Of a stretch of DNA of 64,000 nt, positions 42,023 to 51,354 are shown one piece after another. A program made the position numbers and the translations under genes. The notes beneath the pieces are model-generated. The model was not told where the DNA came from and did no database searches. It was given only the letters and a program-made list of their open reading frames with translations. Numbering within the stretch: the first letter of the stretch is position 1; every line of letters starts with the position of its first letter. Origin of the DNA: Pseudomonas denitrificans (nom. rej.) (lineage in GTDB: Bacteria > Pseudomonadota > Gammaproteobacteria > Pseudomonadales > Pseudomonadaceae); contig NZ_CP043626.1 in the NCBI RefSeq assembly GCF_008807415.1, positions 4,812,501 through 4,876,500 on the forward strand. Direction: 5' to 3'.

Positions 42023-42352
42023 TTACTTCATCGGCATCAACGAATCCGCCTCGCTGATCACTGCGTTGCCGGTCTTGCGCTCGAACAGGCACAGCTCGCG
42101 GCCCGGTTTGCCCTGCATGTGCTTCTGAGCATTCTTTTTCTGAGGGTATTGCCCGCCGATCATCAGCGCCGTGTAGCCCACGCTGTCGTCGAACAGTACC
42201 GGCGAGCCCAGCACCTTCTTGTTCTGCAGATGGCTCAGCGCCAGGCAGGCTTCGCGCTGCTGCTTGTCCTGCGCCTGCCAGGCTTCGTCGGACGAGGCCT
42301 GCACACTGCCGGCAAACAGCGCGGCGAGCAGGACGATGCGGGTGACTTTCAT
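42023..42352 (-). CDS. Small exported protein, unknown
   Basis: A 109-residue protein with a signal peptide (MKVTRIVLLAALFAGSVQAS, likely cleavage after VQA at 19). The mature 90 residues contain two cysteines (in REACLALSHL and RELCLFERK), which could form a disulfide in the periplasm. AAGGAG lies nine bases before the ATG. It has no recognised domain. The stop is 10 bases from the REP-type element, which may serve as its 3' structure. Confidence 0.75.
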   Translation of the reverse strand: MKVTRIVLLAALFAGSVQASSDEAWQAQDKQQREACLALSHLQNKKVLGSPVLFDDSVGYTALMIGGQYPQKKNAQKHMQGKPGRELCLFERKTGNAVISEADSLMPMK

Positions 42353-42728
42353 GGGGTTGCTCCTTCAACGAACGGGACGGGAAAAGCGCCAGTGGCCATT
42401 CAGACCACGCCGGGGCGGCGAAAGTCTATGCCTTGTGCCGACCGCCAGCCTTTCCCTGGCGGCAAGGGCCGGCGTAGAATCCGGGGCATTCCTGCCATTT
42501 ATCCCCCGGCGGGCCTGTGAGCCCCGGCCGAGCAGGCGGTGACCCCGCCAAGCCCCGCGCCGACCTCGCCCATGCAAGGCCATCTGCTGTTTGCATCCGG
42601 TGCGTACCGCGCTCACGATACGACTTAGAGTTTGCTCAAGGTCTCGCCGGCCAGCCCTACCCGCTGTACGCCGCCGCACAGAAGACCCGGATCGACTCCC
42701 ACCGTGACCTGATGCGCAGGAACCTGTC
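42353..42728. other. Intergenic region upstream of ilvD
   Basis: 376 bases with no supported gene. It must hold divergent promoters for the small exported protein and ilvD; I see no leader peptide rich in branched-chain codons, no T-box and no clear terminator. A GC-rich zone around 42465-42545 has several short inverted repeats of low significance. Confidence 0.5.
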
Positions 42729-44567
42729 ATGCCCGATTACCGCTCGAAAACCTCCACCCACGGCCGCAACATGGCCGGCGCCCGTGCCCTCTGGCGCGCC
42801 ACCGGGATGAAGGACGAAGACTTCAAGAAGCCGATCATCGCCATCGCCAACTCCTTCACCCAGTTCGTGCCCGGCCACGTGCACCTGAAGGACCTGGGCC
42901 AGCTGGTCGCCCGCGAGATCGAAAAACACGGCGGCGTGGCCAAGGAATTCAACACCATCGCCGTGGACGACGGCATCGCCATGGGCCATGACGGCATGCT
43001 CTATTCCCTGCCGTCGCGCGAGATCATCGCCGACTCCGTGGAATACATGGTCAACGCCCACTGCGCTGACGCCATCGTCTGCATCTCCAACTGCGACAAG
43101 ATCACCCCCGGCATGCTGATGGCCGCCCTGCGCCTGAACATCCCGGTGGTGTTCGTCTCCGGCGGCCCGATGGAAGCTGGCAAGACCAAGCTGGCCAGCC
43201 ACGGCCTGGACCTGGTCGACGCCATGGTCGTTGCCGCAGACGACTCCTGCTCCGACGAAAAGGTCGCCGAGTACGAGCGCAGCGCCTGCCCGACCTGCGG
43301 CTCCTGCTCCGGCATGTTCACCGCCAACTCGATGAACTGCCTGACCGAAGCCCTGGGCCTGTCCCTGCCGGGCAACGGTTCCACCCTGGCCACCCACTCC
43401 GACCGCGAGCAGCTGTTCCTGCGCGCTGGCCGCCTGGCCGTCGAACTGTGCCAGCGCTACTACGGCGAAGGCGACGAGTCCGTGCTGCCGCGCAATGTCG
43501 CCAGCTTCAAGGCGTTCGAGAACGCCATGACCCTGGACATCGCCATGGGCGGTTCGACCAACACCATCCTGCACCTGCTGGCCGCCGCCCAGGAGGCGGA
43601 GATCGCCTTCGACCTGCGCGACATCGATCGCCTGTCGCGCAAGGTGCCGCAGCTGTGCAAGGTCGCACCGAACATCCAGAAGTACCACATGGAAGACGTG
43701 CACCGCGCCGGTGGCATCTTCTCCATCCTCGGCGAGCTGGCCCGTGGCGGCCTGCTGCACACCGACGTGCCGACCGTGCACAGCCCGAGCATGGCCGACG
43801 CCATCGCCGAGTGGGACATCACCCAGACCCAGGACGAGAAGGTCCACACCTTCTTCAAGGCCGGCCCCGCCGGCATCCCCACCCAGGTCGCCTTCAGCCA
43901 GAGCACCCGCTGGGACACCCTCGACGCCGACCGCGCCGAAGGCTGCATCCGCAGTGTCGAGCACGCCTACTCCCAGGAAGGCGGTCTGGCCGTTCTGTAC
44001 GGCAACATCGCCCTCGATGGTTGCGTGGTGAAGACCGCTGGCGTGGACGAATCCATCCATGTGTTCGAAGGCCGCGCGAAGATCTTCGAAAGCCAGGACG
44101 GCGCCGTGAAGGGCATCCTCGCCGACGAAGTGAAGCCGGGCGACATCGTGATCATCCGCTACGAAGGCCCGAAAGGCGGCCCGGGCATGCAGGAAATGCT
44201 GTACCCGACCAGCTACCTGAAGTCCAAGGGCCTGGGCAAGGACTGCGCCCTGCTCACCGACGGCCGCTTCTCCGGCGGCACCTCGGGCCTGTCCATCGGC
44301 CACGCCTCGCCGGAAGCCGCCGCGGGTGGCGCCATCGGTCTGGTACAGGACGGCGACAAGGTGCTGATCGACATCCCCAACCGCAGTATCAACCTGCTGG
44401 TCAGCGATGAAGAACTGGCCGCCCGCCGCGCCGAGCAGGACAAGAAGGGCTGGAAGCCAGCTCAGCCCCGCGCGCGCAAGGTGAGCACCGCACTGAAAGC
44501 CTACGCCCTGCTGGCCACCAGCGCCGACAAGGGCGCGGTGCGCGACAAGGCGCTGCTAGACGGTTGA
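42729..44567 (+). CDS. ilvD: Dihydroxy-acid dehydratase
   Basis: A 612-residue iron-sulfur dehydratase of valine, leucine and isoleucine synthesis. Cysteine ligands of the cluster are in [12 protein letters not shown] and in [32 protein letters not shown]; the C-terminal [25 protein letters not shown] carries the catalytic serine region. The length is that of the 4Fe-4S type (about 610) rather than the shorter plant/2Fe-2S type. AGGA is eight bases before the ATG. Monocistronic with a terminator behind. Confidence 0.96.
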   Translation: MPDYRSKTSTHGRNMAGARALWRATGMKDEDFKKPIIAIANSFTQFVPGHVHLKDLGQLVAREIEKHGGVAKEFNTIAVDDGIAMGHDGMLYSLPSREIIADSVEYMVNAHCADAIVCISNCDKITPGMLMAALRLNIPVVFVSGGPMEAGKTKLASHGLDLVDAMVVAADDSCSDEKVAEYERSACPTCGSCSGMFTANSMNCLTEALGLSLPGNGSTLATHSDREQLFLRAGRLAVELCQRYYGEGDESVLPRNVASFKAFENAMTLDIAMGGSTNTILHLLAAAQEAEIAFDLRDIDRLSRKVPQLCKVAPNIQKYHMEDVHRAGGIFSILGELARGGLLHTDVPTVHSPSMADAIAEWDITQTQDEKVHTFFKAGPAGIPTQVAFSQSTRWDTLDADRAEGCIRSVEHAYSQEGGLAVLYGNIALDGCVVKTAGVDESIHVFEGRAKIFESQDGAVKGILADEVKPGDIVIIRYEGPKGGPGMQEMLYPTSYLKSKGLGKDCALLTDGRFSGGTSGLSIGHASPEAAAGGAIGLVQDGDKVLIDIPNRSINLLVSDEELAARRAEQDKKGWKPAQPRARKVSTALKAYALLATSADKGAVRDKALLDG

Positions 44568-44585
44568 GTCCGGCGGTGACATGAG

Positions 44586-44612
44586 AAAGCCCGGCAAATG
44601 CCGGGCTTTTTT
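44586..44612. terminator. Bidirectional terminator between ilvD and the pilin gene
   Basis: GCCCGGC (44589-44595) and GCCGGGC (44600-44606) with loop AAAT, preceded by AAA and followed by TTTTTT. It serves both convergent genes. Confidence 0.9.
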
Positions 44613-44624
44613 ATTGAGCTCAAA

Positions 44625-45068
44625 TCACGATTTCGCACATCCACCCGTCCCGGGTTTGATGCCCCGATCCGCATTGCAGATCGTGCCCGACACCTCCCAG
44701 ATCAGGTTTGCCTTGGTTCCGTCCTTGGGCTTCATTTCCAACAGCAGTTCTTTGCCGTCGCTATCGGTCGCGCGGGTAGTGACCTTGATCAGGCCGTCCT
44801 TCACTGAATATTCACCCTTGATGTTACTGGTCTCATCGAAGTCTTTCGGGATTCCATAGGTTCCCGCGTCGCAACCGTTCGCCGAGCCCACATCAGCAAC
44901 GCACAGCGCAACGGCCGTCTTCACGCTGGATATCTCTGCCATCGCCGCTGCCGCTTTCGAGCGCGACGAGTAATCCGAGTACAGCGGCAAGGAAACCGAA
45001 GCCAGAATCCCGATGATCGCCACCACGATCATCAGCTCGATCAGGGTGAAGCCTTGTTGTTTACCCAT
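44625..45068 (-). CDS. Type IVa pilin (major pilin-like)
   Basis: A 147-residue prepilin. The leader MGKQQG is followed by [27 protein letters not shown], with the prepilin peptidase cleavage G6/F7 and E5 of the mature protein for subunit docking. The C-terminal pair of cysteines ([14 protein letters not shown]) gives the D-loop disulfide; another pair ([11 protein letters not shown]) lies in the alpha-beta loop. Length is that of major pilins such as PilA. No pilB, pilC or pilD is linked here, so assembly would use machinery elsewhere. A candidate RpoN promoter lies 137 bases upstream of the start. The ATG at 45068 is fixed by the leader. Confidence 0.9.
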   Translation of the reverse strand: MGKQQGFTLIELMIVVAIIGILASVSLPLYSDYSSRSKAAAAMAEISSVKTAVALCVADVGSANGCDAGTYGIPKDFDETSNIKGEYSVKDGLIKVTTRATDSDGKELLLEMKPKDGTKANLIWEVSGTICNADRGIKPGTGGCAKS

Positions 45069-45204
45069 CGTCGTATCCCTCTGGATAGAGCCGGACGCCC
45101 GAATGGCTCCGGATGCATTCCAGTGAAGCCACGCCAGCGGGCCGACACACTCAGACGCTTCCGCGCACCCTGTTGAAATTTCGGCAGTTTTTTCCACGCC
45201 GAAA

Positions 45205-45220
45205 GCCTTCGGAGTGCCAC
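45205..45220 (-). promoter_or_regulatory. Possible RpoN promoter for the pilin gene
   Basis: On the minus strand TGGCACTCCGAAGGCT (45220 down to 45205) has a perfect -24 (TGGCAC) and GC at the required 10-base distance, but the -12 is AGGCT instead of TTGCT. pilA of P. aeruginosa is RpoN-dependent (known), which makes the match worth keeping. Confidence 0.45.
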
Positions 45221-45303
45221 CGCACTATGACGCCGTAGGAACCCAGGCTTCCCCATTCATCCCAACTTGCCTCATGGCACTGTGCGATCCCGCCGTGGGC
45301 CAG

Positions 45304-45309
45304 TAAAAT
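45304..45309 (+). promoter_or_regulatory. -10 element for the NCS2 permease
   Basis: TAAAAT lies 28 bases upstream of the ATG at 45338, in the same layout as the rlmI promoter (short pyrimidine-rich leader ending CTTTTTTCCCGG). No convincing -35. Confidence 0.4.
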
Positions 45310-45337
45310 CGCGCTCTTTTTTCCCGGACCGCCGCCC

Positions 45338-46729
45338 ATGAGCTCCCTCGAGAATCCGTCCGCCGCCAAGGACCAGCCCGATCTGGTCTACGGCCTGGAA
45401 GACCGCCCCGCCCTGCCCATCGCGTGGCTTGCGGCACTGCAGCACCTGCTGGCGATCATCGTGCCCATCGTCACCCCCGGCCTGCTGATCTGCCAGGCGC
45501 TGGGCGTGTCGCCGCGCGACACCAACCTGATCGTGTCGATGTCGCTGGTGATCTCCGGCATCGCCACCTTCGTCCAGTGCAAGCGCTTCGGGCCATTCGG
45601 CGCGGGCCTGCTGATCGTCCAGGGCACCAGCTTCAACTTCGTCGGCCCGCTGATCGCCGGCGGCGCGCTGATGGTGAAGAACGGCACCCCGGTGGAAGCG
45701 GTGATGGCGGCGATCTTCGGCGTGGTCATGGCCGGCTCCTTCGTGGAGATGGGCGTGTCGCGCATCCTGCCCTTCGTGAAGCGCCTGATCACTCCGCTGG
45801 TCACCGGCATCGTGGTGCTGATGATCGGCCTGACCCTGATCAAGGTCGGACTGATCAGCATGGGCGGCGGCTTCTCCGCCATGTCCAACGGCACCTTCGC
45901 CAACGGCGAGAACCTGATGCTGTCGGGCCTGGTACTGGCGATCATCGTCATCCTCAACCGCATCCCGGTGGTGTGGATGCGCAGCGGCGCCATCGTCATC
46001 GCCCTGGCCGTGGGCTACGCGCTGGCGGGCTACCTGGGCCGCCTGGACTTCACCGGCATGCACGAGGCGCCGGCCTTCCAGGTCCCGGTGCCGCTGCACT
46101 TCGGCCTGGGCTTCTCCTGGAGCCTGTTCATCCCGATGCTGGTGATCTACCTGGTGACCTCGCTGGAAGCCATCGGTGACGTCACCGCCACCAGCAAGAT
46201 TTCCAAGCAGCCGGTCGAAGGCCCGCTGTGGATGCAGCGCATCAAGGGCGGCGTACTGGTGAACGGCGCCAACTCGCTGCTGGCCGGCCTGCTCAACACC
46301 TTCCCAAGCTCCGTGTTCGCGCAGAACAACGGCGTGATCCAGCTGACCGGTGTCGCCAGCCGCCACGTCGGCCTGTGGATCGCCGCGATGCTCATCGTGC
46401 TGGGCCTGTTCCCCAGCGTCGCCGGGGTGATCCAGGCCGTCCCCGAGCCGGTGCTCGGCGGCGCGGTGATGGTGATGTTCGGCGCGGTCGCCGCTTCCGG
46501 CATCAACATCCTCGCCGGCACCCACCTGGACCGCCGCGCGCTGCTGATCATCGCCGTCAGCCTGGCGCTGGGCCTGGGCATCTCCCAGGTGCCGGAGTTC
46601 CTCGCGCACATGCCCCACGCGATCCGCAACGTGCTGGAATCCGGCGTCGCCACCGGCGGCATCTGCGCCCTGCTGCTCAACTGGTTCCTGCCCGAGTCCG
46701 ACGCCGCCAAGGCCTCGCACAACGGCTGA
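45338..46729 (+). CDS. NCS2-family purine/xanthine permease
   Basis: A 463-residue nucleobase:cation symporter-2 with about 12-14 TM segments. Family motifs: LAALQHLLAIIVPIVTPGLLICQALG in TM1, FVQCKRFGPFGAGLLIVQGTSFNFVGP, the substrate-site region SLEAIGDVTATSKIS, and QNNGVIQLTGVASRHVG, the NCS2 signature. The QNNG/TG and ATS details resemble XanQ/UacT-type xanthine or urate carriers more than uracil carriers. Substrate is inference. Inner membrane. A terminator follows. Confidence 0.88.
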   Translation: MSSLENPSAAKDQPDLVYGLEDRPALPIAWLAALQHLLAIIVPIVTPGLLICQALGVSPRDTNLIVSMSLVISGIATFVQCKRFGPFGAGLLIVQGTSFNFVGPLIAGGALMVKNGTPVEAVMAAIFGVVMAGSFVEMGVSRILPFVKRLITPLVTGIVVLMIGLTLIKVGLISMGGGFSAMSNGTFANGENLMLSGLVLAIIVILNRIPVVWMRSGAIVIALAVGYALAGYLGRLDFTGMHEAPAFQVPVPLHFGLGFSWSLFIPMLVIYLVTSLEAIGDVTATSKISKQPVEGPLWMQRIKGGVLVNGANSLLAGLLNTFPSSVFAQNNGVIQLTGVASRHVGLWIAAMLIVLGLFPSVAGVIQAVPEPVLGGAVMVMFGAVAASGINILAGTHLDRRALLIIAVSLALGLGISQVPEFLAHMPHAIRNVLESGVATGGICALLLNWFLPESDAAKASHNG

Positions 46730-46735
46730 ACCGCC

Positions 46736-46766
46736 ACGACGCCACCTTCGGGTGGCGTCGTCGTTT
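46736..46766 (+). terminator. Terminator after the NCS2 permease
   Basis: ACGACGCCACC (46736-46746) pairs with GGTGGCGTCGT (46751-46761) over 11 bp with a UUCG-type tetraloop; the T tract (CGTTTA) is short. It lies between the permease and the phosphoesterase. Confidence 0.8.
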
Positions 46767-46777
46767 ATGCTCCCCGG

Positions 46778-47245
46778 ATGACCACTTCCCTGCGCATCGG
46801 CGTCATCGCCGACACCCACGGTCTGCTGCGCCCCAAAGCGCTGGCGGCGCTGCAAGGCTGCGGGCGTATCCTGCACCTGGGCGACATCGGCCCCGCCTCA
46901 TTGCTCGACCAGCTGCGCGCCCTGGCGCCACTGGACGTGGTGCGCGGCAACAACGACACCGACGACTGGGCCGCCGCGCTGCCGGAAACGCTGCTGCTGG
47001 AACTGGGCGGGCGGCGGCTCTACCTGATCCACGACCTCAAGCAGTTGGCCATCGATCCGCCGGCCGAAGGTATCGATATCGTGCTGGCGGGCCATTCGCA
47101 CAAGCCGCTGAACGAGGTGCGCGATGGGGTGCTGTACCTGAATCCGGGCAGCGCTGGACCGCGGAGGTTCAAGTTGCCGATTACCTTGGCGATTCTGGAG
47201 ATCGCCGAAGGGCAGCCAAGGGTGAAGATGGTCACGCTCGTCTAA
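46778..47245 (+). CDS. YfcE/MJ0936-type metallophosphoesterase
   Basis: A 155-residue calcineurin-like phosphoesterase. Metal ligands visible in order: D and H of GVIADTHGLL, D of LHLGDIG, N of VRGNNDTDD, H of YLIHDLK and the GHSHKPL pair. Small single-domain members act as phosphodiesterases on unknown cellular substrates. The ATG is 12 bases after the terminator hairpin, so the promoter must overlap the permease end, or expression is by read-through. The start is chosen at the beginning of the conserved strand. Confidence 0.88.
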   Translation: MTTSLRIGVIADTHGLLRPKALAALQGCGRILHLGDIGPASLLDQLRALAPLDVVRGNNDTDDWAAALPETLLLELGGRRLYLIHDLKQLAIDPPAEGIDIVLAGHSHKPLNEVRDGVLYLNPGSAGPRRFKLPITLAILEIAEGQPRVKMVTLV

Positions 47246-47332
47246 GAGCATTCGCGAGGCCGAAAACGGCATTCCCCACATCCAAGTGAGTCACAAGCTC
47301 GCTCCCACAGGTAAATTCAGCGCTCATGCTTG

Positions 47333-47377
47333 CCCTCACCCCAGCCCTCTCCCGGAGGGAGAGGGCTGGGGTGAGGG
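47333..47377. repeat. 45-bp near-perfect palindrome, repeat family A
   Basis: Two 21-base arms (47333-47353 and 47357-47377), starting CCCTCACCCCAGCCC and ending GGGCTGGGGTGAGGG, are perfectly complementary around a GGA loop. The left arm is repeated exactly at 52972-52992. It lies between convergent genes and may also work as a transcription barrier. Confidence 0.85.
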
Positions 47378-47415
47378 GGCGTCAGCCATACCGATTTCGC
47401 AAATTGTCGATGGGC

Positions 47416-48789
47416 TTATGGTTCGAGCAACTGCGAAGTCAACTGCGCCACCGCCTCCTGCCGCTCGGTCTTCTCGCTGCGCAAGCGACCGTTGAGGCCG
47501 GACCACTCCGGATGCGCACGCGCCTTGCGCAACGCCTCGGGCAATTTGCCCTCGCGCCACTGCTTGTCTTCGGGCGACTGCACCTGGATCGCCTCCACCG
47601 CCGCATGCCCGCGCGTCTGCAGGGCCGCCAGCAGTTGCCGCTGCCGCAGCGCCAGCAGACGCAGCACGCTGTCGTCCACCGACAGTTCGCGGCTGCCCTT
47701 GAGCTTGCCCAGCAGGCGCTGGCCGTAATGGCCGACGGTCTGCCAGGCGCCGCCGGCGATGGCGCCCAGCGCGGTGGCCGCGCCGAGGGTCAGGCCGCCG
47801 ACCAGCAGGTCGATCCCCGCCCCCGCCGCGGCACCGGCCGCAACGCCACCACCGAGGCGAATGCCCAGTTGGCGGAGGGTTTCCGGGTTGAACAGGTCAT
47901 CGCCCCAGCGTCCGTTCAGCAACGGCAGGTCGGCGGCGCGGGCGTCGTCCTTGCGGAAGGCGTAGAGGCTGAGCAGCGCCTTCACGCAGGTATCTTCGCG
48001 CTTGCGCACCTGATTGCGCAGCGTCTCGGTGGCTGCTCGAACAGCACTGTCGCCAGCGGGCACCAGTTGGCGGCAAGCGGCGACATCCACCAGCAGCTCG
48101 GCGATCAGCCGCGCCCCGGCTTCGCGGCGGGCGACGGCCTGGGCCTCGTGATCTGCGACCAGTCGATCCAGCTGCGGGCGCGCACGCTCCAGCAGCAGCG
48201 CCAGGCTTTCGTACAGGCGGCGCTCACCATCCAGCGGCGGCGCCACGCTATCGAAACGCACCAGCGCATGCAGGCCGAGACGGGACAGCGCCTCGCGCCA
48301 CTGCTCCTCGCGGTGCTGTGGGCTGGCGACGAAGTTGAGTACCGGCAGCAACGGCCGCGCGCAGGCGGCGAGCACTGCCAGTTCGTCGCGGTACTTGGCC
48401 AGCACCGGTTCGCGGGCGTCGATCACGTAGAGTCCGGCGTCGGAGGCGAGCAATTGGCGCAGCACCTTGGCTTCCTGCTCGAAACGCCCGCGGGCTTCGC
48501 TGCCGTCGAGGAAGCGCCGCAGCTTCTCCGGGCCGTCCAGGCGCTCGCCGGGGCGCTCCAGCCCATCGAGGAAGTCGCGCAGGGCGATGGCATCTTCCAG
48601 GCCCGGCGTGTCGTAAAGCTCCAGCAGCGGCTCGCCGTCCACCGACAGCCGCGCGCCTTCCACATGCCGCGTGGTGCTGGGGCGATGGGAGACCTCGCCG
48701 AAGCCCACGTCACGGGTCAGGGTACGCAGCAGGGAGGTCTTGCCGACGTTAGTGTGGCCGACCACGGCCAGTTTCAGCGCATCAGTCAT
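47416..48789 (-). CDS. DUF3482 GTPase
   Basis: A 457-residue protein. The N-terminal G domain (about 5-190) has the P loop VGHTNVGKTSLL, switch/G2 threonines in RPSTTRHVEG and G3 DTPG, resembling Era/HflX-like translational GTPases. The G4 NKxD is replaced by LNFVAS, as in this family. The C-terminal half (DUF3482) contains a glycine/alanine-rich hydrophobic stretch (GGGVAAGAAAGAGIDLLVGGLTLGAATALGAIAGG) that could insert in the membrane. It overlaps the upstream DUF2868 membrane protein by eight bases, so the two likely form one system. Function unknown. Confidence 0.85.
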   Translation of the reverse strand: MTDALKLAVVGHTNVGKTSLLRTLTRDVGFGEVSHRPSTTRHVEGARLSVDGEPLLELYDTPGLEDAIALRDFLDGLERPGERLDGPEKLRRFLDGSEARGRFEQEAKVLRQLLASDAGLYVIDAREPVLAKYRDELAVLAACARPLLPVLNFVASPQHREEQWREALSRLGLHALVRFDSVAPPLDGERRLYESLALLLERARPQLDRLVADHEAQAVARREAGARLIAELLVDVAACRQLVPAGDSAVRAATETLRNQVRKREDTCVKALLSLYAFRKDDARAADLPLLNGRWGDDLFNPETLRQLGIRLGGGVAAGAAAGAGIDLLVGGLTLGAATALGAIAGGAWQTVGHYGQRLLGKLKGSRELSVDDSVLRLLALRQRQLLAALQTRGHAAVEAIQVQSPEDKQWREGKLPEALRKARAHPEWSGLNGRLRSEKTERQEAVAQLTSQLLEP

Positions 48790-50167
48790 GCCCGGTCTCC
48801 AGCCAGCCCAGCGGCGATGCCGAGGTGTGCGGCAGTTGCAGGCGCTCGACGCCGGCGTGCCAGTCGCCCAGGCGCTCGGCGTCCAGCGCTTCGCCCGTCG
48901 GAGCCTGCAACAGCCAGACGCGGGTGGCGGCGGCGCAGCGCGAGAGTTCGGCGATCAGCGCCAGGGTGCCGCGGTCCGGCGAGCGACGCGGGTCGCAGGC
49001 GATCACCAGGCGCGCCGGCGGGTAGCGGGTGAGTTGTTCCAGCAGGCGGCGGCGCTGGGCACCGTCGTCGAGGTCGCCGGCATTGGCGATGCCTTCGGCC
49101 AGCTTCGGCGGCCAGTTGGGCCGGTCGAGCAGTTCGATGGACACCAGCACGGCGCCGTCGGCGGTGGTCGCTGGGGCCTGCGCCTGCGGCTCAATCAGTT
49201 CGTCCGGCGCGGCATCGCTGACGCCCAGCCGCTCGCTGGCCGGCATCAAACGCTCGCGCAGCAGGGCGTAGCCGGGCAGCGAGACATCCAGCGCCAACTG
49301 CGCACGCCCGCGCTTCCAGCGCCACAGGCAGAGCAGCCACAACGCACCGCGCAGCAGCACGCCGTACACCAGCAGGATGCCCACCAGCCAGCCGGCCCAG
49401 GCGTGGCGCGCGTTTTCGCTGGCCACCAGGGCATCGCCGCTGGCGCGCACCAGCTCCGAGTCCGGCTGCGGGAAGCCGAGCAGCGACGGCAGCGCGCCGA
49501 GGCCGTGGGTGAGGGCGATGAAGGTATCGCCGGCGAGGATGGTGGTCTCCCAGACGAAGCCGTAGCGCCGCGTCGCCAGCAACGCCAGCATCACGCCCAG
49601 CGCGCTGCCCAGTGCCACCAGCCAGAGGCCATGAACCAGCAGGCCGAGCGCCCAGCGCGTGAGCTTCTGCCGGTCCAGCAGCACCAGCAGCGCGGGCGCC
49701 AATTGCGCAGCATGGGCGTCGCGGGCGAACTTGCCACTCAACCACAACCACAGGCGGCCGAGCGCACCGGCGGCCTCACCGCCAGCGAAGAAGGCCAGGG
49801 TCCAGCCGATCAGGGTAATCAGGTGCAGGCCGAGCAGGCTGGCCAGGGCCCAGAACACGTTGACCGGGCGCAGGCCGTCGCCGAGAGCGGCGAAGGCCAG
49901 GCCGCCGCCGGTGAACAGCGCCAGCGCCAGCAGCAGGTACAGCGCCAGGCGCGAGCCTTGCACCCAGGTGCGCAGGGCGGCGCGCTGACCATCGCGTTCG
50001 GCGAGCAGCAGCGCGCGGTGTTGCAGGCGGCGGGCGAGGTCGCCGCCGCTGACGATGGCGCGGCGGTTGGCTTCGCTGTCTTCCAGCGGGCCGACCTGCT
50101 CCTCGCGCAGACGCACGGCCTCGCACAGCCACAGGGATTCGAGGGCGGAAGCGGGGGTTTCGCTCAC
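48782..50167 (-). CDS. DUF2868 membrane protein
   Basis: 461 residues from a GTG at 50167 with GGAG nine bases upstream; the frame extends further but lacks a ribosome site there. About four TM segments are grouped at residues 80-130, 155-200 and 240-315; the C-terminal 150 residues are soluble, with a strand-rich part (VLVSIELLDRPNWPPKLAEGIANAGD) and arginine-rich helices. It always seems to travel with the DUF3482 GTPase (from memory), and the eight-base overlap supports a joint function at the inner membrane. No catalytic motif is seen. Confidence 0.82.
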   Translation of the reverse strand: MSETPASALESLWLCEAVRLREEQVGPLEDSEANRRAIVSGGDLARRLQHRALLLAERDGQRAALRTWVQGSRLALYLLLALALFTGGGLAFAALGDGLRPVNVFWALASLLGLHLITLIGWTLAFFAGGEAAGALGRLWLWLSGKFARDAHAAQLAPALLVLLDRQKLTRWALGLLVHGLWLVALGSALGVMLALLATRRYGFVWETTILAGDTFIALTHGLGALPSLLGFPQPDSELVRASGDALVASENARHAWAGWLVGILLVYGVLLRGALWLLCLWRWKRGRAQLALDVSLPGYALLRERLMPASERLGVSDAAPDELIEPQAQAPATTADGAVLVSIELLDRPNWPPKLAEGIANAGDLDDGAQRRRLLEQLTRYPPARLVIACDPRRSPDRGTLALIAELSRCAAATRVWLLQAPTGEALDAERLGDWHAGVERLQLPHTSASPLGWLETGHD

Positions 50168-50331
50168 GGGGTCTCCGACAATCGGTACTCGGCACCAAGG
50201 ATAACCGCTGCTCGCCGCCGCGTCCCGGCACCGCCGGTAACACCCGGTTACGTCAACCAAACCAAGGGGGGGCTCTCGCCGTGCCCGGCCAGCCTCACAC
50301 TCGGAAAAAACAACAAGAATGAGGCCTCGCC

Positions 50332-51354
50332 ATGCTGCGCTCGATGCTCAGTGCCTTGCCCCTGCTGCTGGCCGCCGCCACCGCGGTTGCCGTGGAAACA
50401 CCGCCGGTGCGCCCCTCCGACTGGGGCCCGGACACCCCGCTGATGCAGGCGGTGCCGCCGCGCGTGCTGGACGCCAACGTCAGCGCCCGGCAGTCCGACA
50501 GCAACACCTCGCAACTGTGGATCAGCCACACCGACTTCCGCCTGCACGACGACATCGGCTTCTTCATCCGCAAGATGCTGATCCAGATGAGCCCGGTGGC
50601 GGGCGCCGGCACGCCGCTGATGCTCGACGACCCGAAGTCCATGGTCGCGCGCATCCAGGCCGGGGACATCTTCGTCGCTGACGCGACCCTCGCCAGCCTG
50701 CTCAACGAGGAGCTGCGCAACGCCAACGCGCCGGTGCGCAACCTCAAGCTCAGCACCCGCGCCGACGGCCAGGAAGTCCACGGCGAGCTGCTGCGCAAGG
50801 GCCGCTGGCGGCCGCTGCGGATGGTCACCGGGATCGAGCAGGCCGGGCCGCTGAAGGTGGCGCTGGTGCCGCAGCGAATCTTCGTCGACGGGGTGGACGT
50901 CACACCGTCGCTGACCGCTGCTTCCATCGAGATGTCCGAGGTGCTGCAACTGCACACCGCGCACATGCAGTTGATCGGCAACCGCATCCTGGTCGACCTC
51001 GACGGCCTGTTCCCGCCGCCGCGCCTGGACTTCACCGTCAGCCACCTGAAGCTCGCCGACGGCGGCATGGACCTGCTGCTGGGCAGCGACCTGGCCGAGC
51101 TCAAGTGGCCACAGCTCAAGGCGCCGCAGAGCTACATGTTCATCGAGGGCGGCGACATCAAGATGGCGCGGACCATCCTGGTGAAGGCCTACGCGCTCTT
51201 CACCAGCCTCAGCCCGGATGCGCCACTGCTGTTCAACCTCTACGACTACCGCCGCCAGCTGCAGTACGGCGAAATCCGTCTGCGCGAAGACGGCATGGTG
51301 CACATCGCCGTCTCGCCGGTTAAGGCGCCGGCCCCGGAGGAGAAAGCCCTATGA
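50332..51354 (+). CDS. Exported protein, first of a paralogous pair
   Basis: A 340-residue protein with a signal peptide (MLRSMLSALPLLLAAATAVA, cleavage likely after AVA). The mature part is beta-rich. The C-terminal segment SYMFIEGGDIKMARTILVKAYAL...LLFNLYDYRRQLQYGEIRLREDGMVHIAVSP lines up with the matching part of the next gene's product, so the two arose by duplication. GAGG lies upstream of the ATG. It is coupled by an ATGA overlap at 51351. I recognise no named family; periplasmic or outer-membrane-associated location is likely. Confidence 0.8.
   Translation: MLRSMLSALPLLLAAATAVAVETPPVRPSDWGPDTPLMQAVPPRVLDANVSARQSDSNTSQLWISHTDFRLHDDIGFFIRKMLIQMSPVAGAGTPLMLDDPKSMVARIQAGDIFVADATLASLLNEELRNANAPVRNLKLSTRADGQEVHGELLRKGRWRPLRMVTGIEQAGPLKVALVPQRIFVDGVDVTPSLTAASIEMSEVLQLHTAHMQLIGNRILVDLDGLFPPPRLDFTVSHLKLADGGMDLLLGSDLAELKWPQLKAPQSYMFIEGGDIKMARTILVKAYALFTSLSPDAPLLFNLYDYRRQLQYGEIRLREDGMVHIAVSPVKAPAPEEKAL

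Noticed and set aside
48671..50443. 590-codon plus-strand frame opposite the DUF2868 gene
   Set aside because: Antisense composition (Q, A, G, R) and no start signal; the minus-strand frame has TM segments and a coupled partner.
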